A model generated the notes under the pieces. That model searched no databases. It had not been told where the DNA came from and was given only the letters and a program-made list of their open reading frames with translations. Of a stretch of 64,000 bases of DNA, positions 27,002 through 37,000 are shown in pieces. The position numbers and the translations under genes are program-made. Source of the DNA: Bin87 sp965262485. Lineage in GTDB: Bacteria > Chloroflexota > Dehalococcoidia > Lucifugimonadales > UBA3495. Numbering within the stretch: position 1 is the stretch's first letter; every line of letters starts with the position of its first letter. The stretch is from assembly GCA_965262485.1 (NCBI GenBank), contig OZ253540.1, positions 3,720,001 to 3,784,000 on the forward strand, written 5' to 3'.

Positions 27002-27769
27002 ATGTCGTCCATGACTACTTCGATGAACGACATCGTTGATTTTGTTCGTATTCTGAAAGAGCAGCCGGAGTGGGCGGACACCGTCCGCGGCATTCTGCTG
27101 GGCCAGGAACTTCTGGACCTGCCCCGGCAGTTAGCCCAGTTTGTCGAGGCGACCAACGAACGGTTAGGCCGATTGGAAACCGACGTTGCCGACTTGAAAG
27201 CAGGCCAGGCCCGGTTGGAAAATAGCGTTGGTCAACTGGATACCCGTGTTGGTCAACTGGATACCCGCGTTGGTCGCCTGGAGGGAAAAGTGGGACGGCT
27301 GGAAGGCTCCGATCTGGAAAGAGAAGTTCACGGCAACATTGTTAACATCGCCAGCCGCGGGCTGGGGTTAAACCGAGCCCGCATCCTGCAGAGCAAAATC
27401 ATACCCAGGGGAACGGAACTGCAGGACGCCATCGACGACGCCGAGGAACAGGGTATTATCACTGAGGACCAGGGCAGCCATCTGGAATTGACCGACGTTA
27501 TTATTGCGGCTCGGCGGAAAAGCGACCGACAGGAATGTTATGTTGTCGCTGAGGTGTCCGCTGGCGTTCGCAATGACGACATCACCCGCGCCCGGGACCG
27601 GGCGCAAACCCTGGCGGTTATCAAGGGGACGCCGGTCATTCCGGCGGTGATAGGCGCCAGCATCGCGCCGCAGCAGCAAGCGCTGGCCGACCGAGAGGGG
27701 GTGTCAGTAATCCTTACTTTGCGACTTGCGCCGCCCGCAGACGAACACATCGGCAACGAAGCAAACTAG
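27002..27769 (+). CDS. Coiled-coil plus PD-(D/E)XK-like domain protein
   Basis: 255 aa. Residues about 1-45 are helical, 45-100 a coiled coil with repeated VGQLDTRVGQLDTRVGRLEG units, and 105-245 an alpha/beta domain with LELTDVIIAARR, then CYVVAEVSAG, spaced like a D...E-x-(K/S) nuclease core in which Lys is replaced by Ser. It resembles DUF3782-type proteins. The start could be any of three ATG codons at 27002, 27011 and 27023; no clear ribosome site. The gene at 29242 has the same architecture. Function unknown. Confidence 0.65.
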   Translation: MSSMTTSMNDIVDFVRILKEQPEWADTVRGILLGQELLDLPRQLAQFVEATNERLGRLETDVADLKAGQARLENSVGQLDTRVGQLDTRVGRLEGKVGRLEGSDLEREVHGNIVNIASRGLGLNRARILQSKIIPRGTELQDAIDDAEEQGIITEDQGSHLELTDVIIAARRKSDRQECYVVAEVSAGVRNDDITRARDRAQTLAVIKGTPVIPAVIGASIAPQQQALADREGVSVILTLRLAPPADEHIGNEAN

Positions 27770-27889
27770 CCCAACGGCAAGGCCATTCCCCATGTGGCAA
27801 ATGATTGCCGATCGATGGCCGGTCCTCATCAACCGGGATCTGGCCACCGCAATTGACGGTCCGATCGTGTCTGCCCGTGGCGCCTATCG

Positions 27890-28991
27890 CTATTTGTAGG
27901 TGGGTCCCTTGGGGTCGATCAACTGGCAGATGAATACCAGGCGCTGGAGGATGTGCTCCTGGACCGCCGCGTGCTCCACACCGGTGGGCACGAATATCGG
28001 GACGAGCCAGTCCTCGTCCTCGTACATGCCCTCTCTCGGGAACCGCTCCTCCAGTTCGTTCAGGCGTCGCCGTGACCCATCGTCGTCCGGCAGCCTCCGA
28101 GGAATAGAGCTCAAGCCACAGGGGAGTGTTGCGGCGCTTGGCCCAATACTCGTGGCTGACACCGAACCAGGCCTTCGTCCCGGCGAAGTCTAGCATTCGT
28201 CCATAGGATTCTATCGTGTCATCGTAAGCGGCACGCTTGTTGTCTGCCTTAATCCGTTTCTGTGCGGTCATCTCTTTGATGACTCCGTCCACCAACCGTT
28301 TCCAACTCATGATGCGCCGGGGGATCTCCGGATTCAGCTCCTCCGGTCGCAGGGGCATAAACGCCGCGTCGTCATCTTCTTGGGCGGCCAATCCCCGGAG
28401 CTGGTCGATGTCGCTGCCGGCGGCGGTGTCGCCGGCGTTCTCCACCCGCTGCGCCATTCCGTCGAGCAGATTCGCCCAGCTGATCACCATCAGGTGTTGG
28501 TTGCGATGCCTGACCTCAGCGCTAATCCAATCAACGTTACGCCTGGGTTCGTCGAGCTCGAGACCCTGATCCGACAGCCGCCGCTGGAGTTCTGACCACA
28601 GTGAGCCCAGCCGCGCCGCCGGCGCCACGAACAGCAGCGTCGATGGCGGACCGCCGTGCAATCGGTTCAGATAGCCCCCGGGTTGGTTGTCGGTCAGCCG
28701 TGCCCAAAACTTGGCCTCTATGAGCAGGCATTCATTGTCCTGATCATCGTAGCAGGCCAGGTCGGGCCGCTCGCCGTCGACTCCGATCGCCTGCGTGATC
28801 ACCTTCGATATGGCTGCTACCTCGCGGCCAGGCTCACTGATGTTGCCGTCCCTCAACTTGTCCGTGATGGCCTCCCTTGCGGCGTCCGAGTAGCCCAGGA
28901 TGTAGCCCAGGGCATCAACAGCCACGTCCTCCCTGCGGTTGGTGTACTTCTGGGCGACGAGGTTCAACAGGGTCTGTCTGGCAGCCATCAT
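27890..28991 (-). pseudogene. Frameshifted restriction-endonuclease-like gene
   Basis: The main frame gives about 300 residues with a nuclease-like core: RPDLACYDDQDNECLLIEAK (D...E-A-K, PD-(D/E)XK) near residue 95, then WARLTDNQPGGYLNRLHGG. The frame is lost near 28100, just after LWLELYSSEA; the missing C-terminus (RRLNELEERFPREGMYEDED and onward to IDPKGPTYK) continues in the next frame to a stop at 27890. One indel explains this, either a real mutation or a sequencing error. Start ATG 28991 or 28988 with GGAGA upstream. Convergent with the preceding coiled-coil gene. Confidence 0.75.
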
Positions 28992-29135
28992 GCATCTCCG
29001 TTTCTGATCTCGCAAAGGTCGAGGTCAACGCGGTTTCATACTGGAAAAGTTATCGCCTCGGTTGTAGATCGGACTTATTCTCTAAATAACCCGGAAGCAC
29101 TGTACAGTTGACGCCATCCAAGCCACGTATAGGGA

Positions 29136-29209
29136 CCTGCATGGCATGGCGCACGTACTCGATGGTTTCCCTGGCGATGACCCGTTCCCGCTCGGCGCCG
29201 GCCATCAGC
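29136..29209 (-). pseudogene. Displaced copy of the trpS 3' end
   Basis: 74 bp here match 30053-30126 inside trpS at 71 of 74 positions. Translated, it reads ERERVIARETIEYVRHAMQV, the trpS C-terminus with two changes (Y for D, H for Q), then runs on without the trpS stop. It lies about 920 bp beyond the intact gene, with the gene at 29242-30018 between the two copies. Confidence 0.85.
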
Positions 29210-29241
29210 TGCTCATTTCCCCCAAGTCTGAACTGTTACAA

Positions 29242-30018
29242 TCACACCTGTCCAGATTCGTCTTCCGGGTAGTCCTCCGGTTCGCCGGCGTCGGGCGGGG
29301 CTACGATAACTACGTGGACGCCGCGGTCATTGGCGAGCTGGCGGTAGAAGGGCGATATAGAGTAGCCGGCGACAACGGGCATAACCGGAAGGCCATACAG
29401 CTTTTCGACTAGGGACGCGCGGTTTCGAGATCGCTCCACATCGCGTAGACCCACACCGGCGGACACTTCAACAGCCAGGCACTTCTCTTCGTTAGTGTCC
29501 CAATCGCGCCCGCGCAGCACCAAATCAAGGGCGAGCAGGACGCGGCGTTCGTCCCGATTGAATCTTCCCTCGCGTATGGCGTTATCAACCTGCACGGCAA
29601 GGTCGTTGTTATCGATCACACGGATCCTGCTGAGGATTTCTCCGAAGTAAGCTCCGGCATTCTGCCTGAATCTGCGTTCGGCCTCATCGCCAATCAGCCG
29701 AGACAATTGCCGGTCGTGACGGTCCAGCCGCCGTAGCACGCCTCCCATCTGAATGGTCAGCGCATCAACCCGTTCGGTCAATAGGCGCATCTGCTCGGCC
29801 AGCGCGTCAACCCGTTCAGTCAGCGCGTCAACCCGCTCGGTCAATAGGCGCATCTGCTCGGTCAACGCATCTAAACGTTCGGTATTGCCACGCACCTGCG
29901 CCGGGAGCTGCTGGAACTCCTCGTCCAGGATTAGCTGGCGCAGGCGGGCCCGGTACTCCGGATTGCGCTGCAGCACACCCAATAGGTCGTCAAAGCTGGC
30001 TATGGGTTCGGTTGCCAT
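29242..30018 (-). CDS. Coiled-coil plus PD-(D/E)XK-like domain protein
   Basis: 258 aa with the same layout as the gene at 27002: helical N-terminus (FDDLLGVLQRNPEYRARLRQ), a coiled coil of near-identical heptad units (LTERVDALTERVDALAEQMR, about residues 45-85), then an alpha/beta domain with LDLVLRGRDWDTNEEKCLAVEVSAG (D...E-V-S) and MPVVAGYSISPFYRQLAND. A catalytic Lys is not obvious, so nuclease activity is doubtful. It is enclosed by the intact trpS 3' end and a displaced copy of it, suggesting insertion as a unit. Starts 21 bp after the trpS stop. Confidence 0.65.
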   Translation of the reverse strand: MATEPIASFDDLLGVLQRNPEYRARLRQLILDEEFQQLPAQVRGNTERLDALTEQMRLLTERVDALTERVDALAEQMRLLTERVDALTIQMGGVLRRLDRHDRQLSRLIGDEAERRFRQNAGAYFGEILSRIRVIDNNDLAVQVDNAIREGRFNRDERRVLLALDLVLRGRDWDTNEEKCLAVEVSAGVGLRDVERSRNRASLVEKLYGLPVMPVVAGYSISPFYRQLANDRGVHVVIVAPPDAGEPEDYPEDESGQV

Positions 30019-30038
30019 ACTGCATTATCCTCCGTCAA

Positions 30039-31055
30039 TCAAGTATAAAGCACCTGCATGGCCTGGCGCACGTCCTCGATGGTTTCCCTGGCGATGACCC
30101 GTTCCCGCTCGGTGCCGGCCATCAGCGCATCGCGGACGTAGTCGGGGTGCTCTTCGTACCACACGCGACGTTCACGTATGGGCTCAAGGAACCGGTTCAG
30201 CGCCTCCGACAGGCGGTCTTTCACCTCCACGTCGCCGACGGCGCCGGCGGTGTAGCGTTCCTTGAGTTCGGCAACCTCGTCGACGTTATCGTTGAAAGCG
30301 TCGTGGTACAGGAACGCCGGATTGTATTCCACGACGCCAGGGTCGGTGGGACGCAGCCGGGGGTTCTCGCCGGTGATGTCGGTGACCATGCGGCGCACCC
30401 GCTGCTTCACGGTGTCGGGGTCGTCGGCCAGATAGACCGCGTTGTTGAGGCTCTTGCTCATCTTCGCCCGGCCATCGGTGCCTACGAGACGGGGGACACG
30501 GCCCACCCGGGCGCGGGGCATGGGGAATACCTCGCCATAAATGCGATTGAAACGTCTGGCGATGTCGCGGGTGTACTCGATATGCGCCACCTGATCCTCA
30601 CCCACCGGCACCAGGTGGGCTTTGGGGAGCAGGATGTCGGCCACCTGGCTGAGCGGGTAATTGAAGAAACCCAGCGTTACCGACTGGTTCTCCGACTCCA
30701 GCTGGCCGATCTCGGCGCGCAGAGTGGGGTTCTTCTGATGCTGGTTCAATGGGGTCAACATGCTCAGGAACATGGTCAGCTCGGCGTGCTCGGGCACGTA
30801 GCTCTGTATGACGAACGATGCCTTTTCCGGATCCAGACCAACCGCCATCCAGTCGGTGGCAACATCCAGCACCGACCGGCGGATCAGGCTGATGTCGTCC
30901 AGATGGTCACCCATTGCCTGGTAGTCGGCAATCAGGAAAAAGCATTCGTATTCGTGCTGCAGCTGTATCCAGTTCTCCAGCGCACCCAGGTAGTGTCCCA
31001 GATGCAGTTGTCCCGTGGGGCGCATTCCGGTCAGGATTCGTTGCTGGTGGGGCAT
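30039..31055 (-). CDS. trpS: Tryptophanyl-tRNA synthetase
   Basis: Bacterial-type class I synthetase charging tRNA-Trp. 338 aa, the normal size, with GMRPTGQLHLGHYLGALENW (HIGH motif as HLGH) at residues 10-29 and GRAKMSKSLNNAVYL (KMSKS) near residue 195. AGGAG lies nine bases before the ATG. It is the last gene of a minus-strand run that begins with the divergent TrpRS-like gene at 31448-33826 and includes two very small membrane-protein genes. Its last 74 bp exist a second time at 29136. Confidence 0.97.
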   Translation of the reverse strand: MPHQQRILTGMRPTGQLHLGHYLGALENWIQLQHEYECFFLIADYQAMGDHLDDISLIRRSVLDVATDWMAVGLDPEKASFVIQSYVPEHAELTMFLSMLTPLNQHQKNPTLRAEIGQLESENQSVTLGFFNYPLSQVADILLPKAHLVPVGEDQVAHIEYTRDIARRFNRIYGEVFPMPRARVGRVPRLVGTDGRAKMSKSLNNAVYLADDPDTVKQRVRRMVTDITGENPRLRPTDPGVVEYNPAFLYHDAFNDNVDEVAELKERYTAGAVGDVEVKDRLSEALNRFLEPIRERRVWYEEHPDYVRDALMAGTERERVIARETIEDVRQAMQVLYT

Positions 31056-31095
31056 TTTGGAAAATCTCCTGAGATGGGGTTGCGGCTTGCAATGG

Positions 31096-31281
31096 CTAAG
31101 CGCCGGTTACTTTTATCAGAGCGGAGAGGAGCAGGCCGGCCATCCCGATCCAGAACCACGCGATGGTTCGCAACAGGGATTTGGGCAAGAACTTTTCGGT
31201 GCGTTCCGTCCATTCGTAACAGACTGAACCCAGGAATCCGACGGCCAGCACAAAGAGCAGATACGCGGCCAGCGCAGCCAA
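31096..31281 (-). CDS. Small two-helix membrane protein
   Basis: About 61 aa from a TTG at 31281: one helix (AYLLFVLAVGFLGSVCYEW), a basic linker, and a second helix (TIAWFWIGMAGLLLSALIKV). The frame is open further upstream, but that part overlaps the preceding small gene in another frame. The TTG lies 5 nt after that gene's stop, so translation would be coupled. No family recognised; the start is uncertain. Confidence 0.5.
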   Translation of the reverse strand: MAALAAYLLFVLAVGFLGSVCYEWTERTEKFLPKSLLRTIAWFWIGMAGLLLSALIKVTGA

Positions 31282-31283
31282 GG

Positions 31284-31445
31284 CTAGTCGTTCTTCTGCC
31301 GGCGCGCCACAGCAATGCCGATCATAATGGCGCCTCCGACCAGTATGCATATGCTCACAAAGACGAAAACCGTGTACTGGTACTCACAGGCGGCGTCGGT
31401 GGTGGTTGGCAAAGTGCAGAAGTACTTGTAGTAAAGTTCTTTCAT
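31284..31445 (-). CDS. Tiny single-pass membrane protein
   Basis: 53 aa (MKELYYKYFCTL at the start, RRQKND at the end) with one clear membrane helix, VFVFVSICILVGGAIMIGIA. It has an excellent GGAGG seven bases before ATG, located inside the last codons of the TrpRS-like gene, whose stop is 2 nt upstream. A polar Cys-containing N-terminus outside and a short basic C-terminus inside are predicted. Unknown function; operon position suggests co-expression with the TrpRS-like protein. Confidence 0.7.
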   Translation of the reverse strand: MKELYYKYFCTLPTTTDAACEYQYTVFVFVSICILVGGAIMIGIAVARRQKND

Positions 31446-31447
31446 TG

Positions 31448-33826
31448 TCAATCCTCCTTCGTCGTCAAGCCGGACAGGGCGCGGGCGCGGCGCGCTGTTT
31501 CGTCGGGCAGACTATTCCGTGATTGACGATGCCGTTCCAAGTATTCTAGCAGGTTGACGGTGGCGTTGGCCTTGCACTGGCCGCAGAGTAATTCTCCGGT
31601 GCGGCATTTGCTTTGCAGTTCGGCGTATTGGGCCGGTTCGGGGGTGGTGTGGAAAGCATGGACGCTGGCCACGCCGCAAACTCGCGGGTCGGGGTTGCCG
31701 CCCAATTCACGTTGCTCGGCCAGAGTCTGCCGGCCGCCGGTGTAGGCCCTCCCGATACGCCGCTGAACCTCGTCCGCCGAATCCTGGTAGGCGATGCGAC
31801 CCTGGGGGACGGCGTTGGTCATAACCTCGACGGCGGCGCCGGTTTGCGGGTCATTGTAGGTGGTAAGGCTGCGCGCCATCCGTAGATACAGCGCCGACGG
31901 TTTGAGGAAACCGAAATCCTCGGCGGCGTTGCGGGCCATGCGAACGTACACGTCCCCGCCCAGGCCGTCGATCACCAGCGTCCGGCACGGGCCGCCGTAT
32001 TCCGGCTGTTGCGTGTGCAGGATGTCGGCCAGCCGCAACAGGGGCAGGAAAGTATCGGTGGCGCTGTCGCGCAGGCGCAGACCCAGCGCCGAGTTCAGCG
32101 TGCTGAGCGGTATGACGCTGCCCAACGCAAACGCCGTTTCCATGATGGACGAGCGATCCATTTGCAGGTACGCATCGGCGCGGTTCAGGTCCAGGCCGAT
32201 GGCGGCCAGGGTCAGCAGGCGGTTGAGCATGGCATGACGGGCGGCGGCGCGGGCGTCCTGAAAATCGGCGCCTTCGGCTGCTTCGCCGTCGCCGGCTGCG
32301 GCTGCTTCCCGGCGCTTCGAGCGGGCGCGGTTGACCGCCTGGTGGGTCAGCTCCAGATCGCGGAACCCGACCACAACCTCTGCGCCCAACGACTGGAAAT
32401 AGCACAGGAGATTCGCCACCGCGCCGTGGCCCAGGTGCATCGGGCCGTCGGCGGCCATGGTGGCAATGACTTTGCAGCGTTGGCCGTCGGTGAGGGCCTG
32501 CAGGAACAGGTCGGCGTCGCGGCTGCCCACGATCTGGCCCGTTTCCATGTAGGGATGCGGTTTGTCGAACCACTGTCCGAACTGGCGGCGCTGCTCCGGA
32601 TACGCCTCGTTGAGACCGGTGACGCGCAGTTCCTTGATGAGCTCGTTCTCGCGGGCCAACGGTTGATCGCCGGTACGCACCACCAGCGAGGGGATGGCCA
32701 TGTCCTGCTCTTCGGTGCGTGTCTCCGGGGAATCGGCGTCCAGAATCTGACCGTGCAGCCGGCTGAGGCGCTGTGCGATGTCGTTCAGCGTGCGTTCCTG
32801 GACGGCGCGGGCATTGGACAACAGCAGGCGGGCGATGTCCTCGGCAGTCTCCGCCGACAGACCCAGCTGGCGGGCGCGCCGACGGGCGCCGACGAACAGG
32901 TTTTCTTCCACCGCCGGCTTGTGGATGGTGTCGCTTTCCAGGTACTTTTCGGCGGCCACGTTGCGCGACGCTTCGATGCGGTCGTGAGTGAGGCCCAGGA
33001 TGCGGTCATGGCTGCCGGAGATGATGGTGCGCTGCTGCCCGCGATATTCGGCGTAGGGCAAACCGGGAGGCGGCATTTCCGATCTGACCAGCGCCGGGTC
33101 TTCACCGGCCAGCAGTCGCGCCACACCATTCCGGATGACGGCTACCTCGGCTAGCCGACGCCAGTCTGCCGGCACCAGCGAGGCATCCTGGTCGTCGAGC
33201 CAGGCGGCCAGCCGGGGCAGCCCCTGGTTATAAATCTCCACCGCGGACACCGTCGTCAGCTGTTCACCCAGGGACAAAACGGGCATCAGGTACCGCCGCC
33301 GGTAGTGAGACAGGTAGCGTTCGCGCTCTCGTCCTGCAGCCGGTGTCGCGCGCAATACATCGGCGTGTCGGTCGACGGTTACCAGATCGAGGCGGGCCGC
33401 ATTCCACAACAATCTTCCGTTGTCGTCGCCATCGGCATCAGGAATCGCTGCGCCGTCCTGGTGGCTGTCTCCGTCTCCGACCTCGTTCCAGGCGGCCCCG
33501 TTCCAGGCGGCAACGATGGCGGCACAAACCGCGTGGACATATTCAGCCGGTGCGTCTGACCCACGCAACCAGGCGGCGGCAATGGCGGCCGAGGCCCGGG
33601 CGCGGTTGTGGGCGTCAACCGGGCCGGCCAGGTGCAGCAACGCGGCGGTGTTGATGACCGAGGCATCCAGCGCGACACCATCGGCGGCCCGGATCAGGTC
33701 GGCGGCGGTTACGGTGATGCGGCGGGCCGTGGCCAGACCCTCGGCGGCGGGGTGCTCAGCGTAGATTGCCGGCAGCGATGCCGCCAGCCGGTGGGCGTCG
33801 GGCGTGTACGAATGCGTGGTAGCCAT
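31448..33826 (-). CDS. Divergent archaeal-type TrpRS-like protein with N-terminal helical extension
   Basis: 792 aa. Residues about 1-380 are helical with an HD-domain-like pattern that has lost its metal residues (INTAALLHLAGP where HD proteins have HD). Residues about 430-780 follow archaeal/eukaryotic-type TrpRS: AADGPMHLGHGAVANLLCYF (HLGH intact), GGDVYVRMARNAAEDFGFLK, IGRAYTGGRQTLAEQRELGG, then CRTGELLCGQCKAN. The KMSKS loop is not recognisable (GAAVEVMTNAVPQG in its place). A normal trpS lies downstream in the same operon, so this one is unlikely to be the housekeeping enzyme. It may bind tryptophan, ATP or a tRNA-like RNA for another purpose. Frame fully intact. Divergent from cas9. 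Confidence 0.7.
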   Translation of the reverse strand: MATTHSYTPDAHRLAASLPAIYAEHPAAEGLATARRITVTAADLIRAADGVALDASVINTAALLHLAGPVDAHNRARASAAIAAAWLRGSDAPAEYVHAVCAAIVAAWNGAAWNEVGDGDSHQDGAAIPDADGDDNGRLLWNAARLDLVTVDRHADVLRATPAAGRERERYLSHYRRRYLMPVLSLGEQLTTVSAVEIYNQGLPRLAAWLDDQDASLVPADWRRLAEVAVIRNGVARLLAGEDPALVRSEMPPPGLPYAEYRGQQRTIISGSHDRILGLTHDRIEASRNVAAEKYLESDTIHKPAVEENLFVGARRRARQLGLSAETAEDIARLLLSNARAVQERTLNDIAQRLSRLHGQILDADSPETRTEEQDMAIPSLVVRTGDQPLARENELIKELRVTGLNEAYPEQRRQFGQWFDKPHPYMETGQIVGSRDADLFLQALTDGQRCKVIATMAADGPMHLGHGAVANLLCYFQSLGAEVVVGFRDLELTHQAVNRARSKRREAAAAGDGEAAEGADFQDARAAARHAMLNRLLTLAAIGLDLNRADAYLQMDRSSIMETAFALGSVIPLSTLNSALGLRLRDSATDTFLPLLRLADILHTQQPEYGGPCRTLVIDGLGGDVYVRMARNAAEDFGFLKPSALYLRMARSLTTYNDPQTGAAVEVMTNAVPQGRIAYQDSADEVQRRIGRAYTGGRQTLAEQRELGGNPDPRVCGVASVHAFHTTPEPAQYAELQSKCRTGELLCGQCKANATVNLLEYLERHRQSRNSLPDETARRARALSGLTTKED

Positions 33827-34014
33827 TGCGGTACATCGGGCAGCCGGAGAGATTGGCTACATCATACCAGCAATGAGAGGGGAGAGAGTTTGGGGGTACG
33901 CCCTTACGTCCGGCCCTTCTCGATTTGGTGGCATAAGGCCACTTCCCATTGGGGGCCTGGCGCGCATATTATGTGATTGACAAGCAGGTTATGTAAATTG
34001 AGGTGAGAACCGAT

Positions 34015-37000
34015 ATGGCAGCGAGCAGCATAAAATACCGGCTCGGTCTGGATATGGGGACTAACTCCATCGGCTGGGCAGCCGTCAGGATTGATGAGAA
34101 AGGCAATCCCGTCGGGGTGCTGGATATGGGGGTGCGCATTTTCCCGGACGGGCGTGATGAGCAGAGCAAACAGTCCAATGCAGTGGACCGGCGTGTGGCG
34201 CGTGGCCAACGCCGGAGGCGGGACCGCTATCTGCAGCGTCGCCGGGATTTGATGCAAGCCCTTACCGAATGTGGTCTGATGCCGTCGGATAGTAATGAGC
34301 GCAAGGCTTTGGAATCGCTGGAGCCTTATGAACTCCGGGCGCGGGCGCTTGACCAGCCCTTGCAGCGCTATGAGTTGGGGCGCGCCCTCTTCCAGCTTGA
34401 CCAGCGACGTGGGTTCAAGTCGAATCGCAAGACGGCCGGCGCTGACGAGAAAGAGGACGGCAAGGTACGCGCTGAAATCAGCGAGCTGCGCCGGCGCATC
34501 AAGGAGAGCGGAGCGCGCACGCTGGGCGAGTTTCTGGAGCGGCGACGCAAGAAGGGCAAGTCAGTGCTGGCACGCCCTGGGGAAGGACTCTACCCCGACC
34601 GGGCTTTGTACGAGGATGAGTTCAATGCCATCAGGGAGGCACAGGAATCCAATCACAGCCCGAGCGCGGGAGAGTGGGACCATTTGCGCGACATCATCTT
34701 TTTCCAGCGAGACTTGCAACCCGTTAAGCCGGGGTGGTGCCAGTTTGAGTTTGAGAACAATGAAAAGCGGGCGGCCAAAGCCCTGCCCGTCTTTCAGGAA
34801 TTTCGGATGCTGCAGGAAGTCAACAACCTGCGGGTTCGGGTTGGCATTGAACCGGAAAGGCCATTGGACGAACAGGAGCGGGCGCGCGCCATGAAACGGC
34901 TGCGTTCCGGCGGCGAAATCAAGTTGAGCGAAGGCAGGGACAACAAGCCGGCCAAGCCGACGGGGGACTTGGGTTTGCCATCGGACGCCGTTTTTAACCT
35001 GGCCGCCGGCGGACGCAAATCAGTCAAGGGGGACGAGACCACCGCCAAGCTCGCCGCAGCCGGCTCGCCGGCGTCGGGGAAACGACCGGCAAAACCGGCT
35101 CTATTCGGCAAGAAGTGGCTTAACCTTTCGCTGGATAAACGCAACGAAATCGTCCATTTCCTGTTGGGCACCGAAGAGCCGGAGAAAGTCCGCCGGAAGA
35201 CCACCGCCGAATGGGGATTGAATGACGAACAAGCCGATGCCGTGGCTAACGTGTCGCTGGTGAGCGGTTACGGCAACCTGAGCGAAAAGGCTATCGGTAA
35301 AATCCTGCCGCACCTGGAGGATGGGTGGGGATATTACGACGCGGTCGTGAAAGCCGGCTACCAGTTTGATTCCCGCAACGCCGAGGCTCACGACTCACTG
35401 CCATACTACGGCGTGGTGCTGGAGCGGGATGCGGTGGGCGCTGACCCGACCAAGGATCCGGAGCGGGACGGCGAACCGGCGCGCTATGGCCGCATCGCCA
35501 ACCCCACGGTACACATCGGCCTGGGCCAGTTGCGTCGCGTGGTTAATCGACTTATCGAAGTATATGGCAAGCCTGAGGAGATTGTTGTCGAACTGGCGCG
35601 GGAACTGAAATGGAACCGGGAGCAAAAGGCCAAGCACCAGAAGCAACGCGACGACAATGAAAAGCAAAGGAAGCATCTCGAAAAAACGATCAGGTCTATG
35701 AGACAGGAGCCCACACGTGACGCAATTCAGAAGCTCCGTCTTTGGGAGGAGCAAGGGCCCATTCAGGCGAGGGTTTGTCCTTACACCGGGCAACAAATCT
35801 CTTGCAGAATGGCGCTGTCTGCCGAAACCGAAGTTGACCACATTCTGCCGTTCTCTCGCACGTTGGATGACTCTATGTCCAACAAGGTTGTTTGTATAGC
35901 CGACGCCAATCAGGTCAAGGGCAACCAGACGCCCTATGAAGCGTTTGGCGACCGATGCCTGCAATATGTCGCTGATTTCCCGGCGAACAAGCTCTGGCGT
36001 TTCCAGAAGGACGCTATGGAACGGTTCGAGGGGGAGAACGGATTCCTCGCCCGCCAGCTCAACGAAACGCAATACCTGTCCCGCACGGCCCGAACTTACC
36101 TGGCCTATCTGTACGATGAGCAGGGAGAGGGTCGGCAGCGTGTCCGCGCTACACCAGGCCGGATGACGGCATTGCTGCGGCGCGGGTGGGGGCTGGAAGG
36201 GATGTTTGACGGGTCTGCGGAGACTGAAACGCCCCGCAAGACGAGGGATGACCACCGGCATCACGCCATCGACGCCTTTGTGGTAGCAAACACGACGCAA
36301 GGGCTGCTGCATCGGTTCGCCCAAGCTGCCGGGTCGGACTACCGCGGTGCGGCGGAACGGCTGGCGGCGCTGGTTCCCCCGCCGTGGCAGGGCTTTGACC
36401 GCAACGAGGTGCGGCAGCATCTGGACAAGTTGGTGGTGTCCTACAAACCGGACCACGGGACGCGCGGCGCAAAGGGCAAGACTACCGGACAGTTGCACAA
36501 CGACACCGCCTACGGGATTATCAATCTTGTCAAAGACGGGCCATCGGAGGTTGTGGCCCGCAAAGCGCTTTCCACCGGGAATAACGGATGGCCCAAGACG
36601 GCCAAACATCTTGAGGCAGTACGCGATCCTGCATTGCGGGCCGCATTGCTGGAGCTTTGGCATAACGTTGCTGATGGCGGAAAGAACCAAGCCGGCTTTG
36701 TTCAAGAAGCGAAGAGTCCAGGCGTGCCGTTGGACGGAAAACGTCAACCAGTGCAGCGGGTGAGAGTCGTCGAAAAACAAACCGTCATTCCTATCAAAGA
36801 CGGCGCCGGGAAATACTACAAAGGCTACCTGCCCGGCGGCAACGAGTTCGCCGACATATGGCGTATGCCCGATGGCAGTTGGCAGATGGTGGTGGTTTCC
36901 ACTTTCGACGCCAATCAGCCCGCTTTCAACATCGACGACAAGCGTCCCCATCCCGCAGCAAAACGGCTGATGCGACTGCAAATCAACGATATAGGAGCGC

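Noticed and set aside
27714..28100. C-terminal extension of the nuclease-like gene in its first frame
   Set aside because: Arg/Pro/Gly-rich nonsense after the frameshift; the sensible continuation is in the neighbouring frame.
31448..33826. TrpRS-like gene as a decaying second trpS
   Set aside because: The 792-codon frame is intact, has a specific N-terminal fusion and is of archaeal type, not a copy of the neighbouring trpS.
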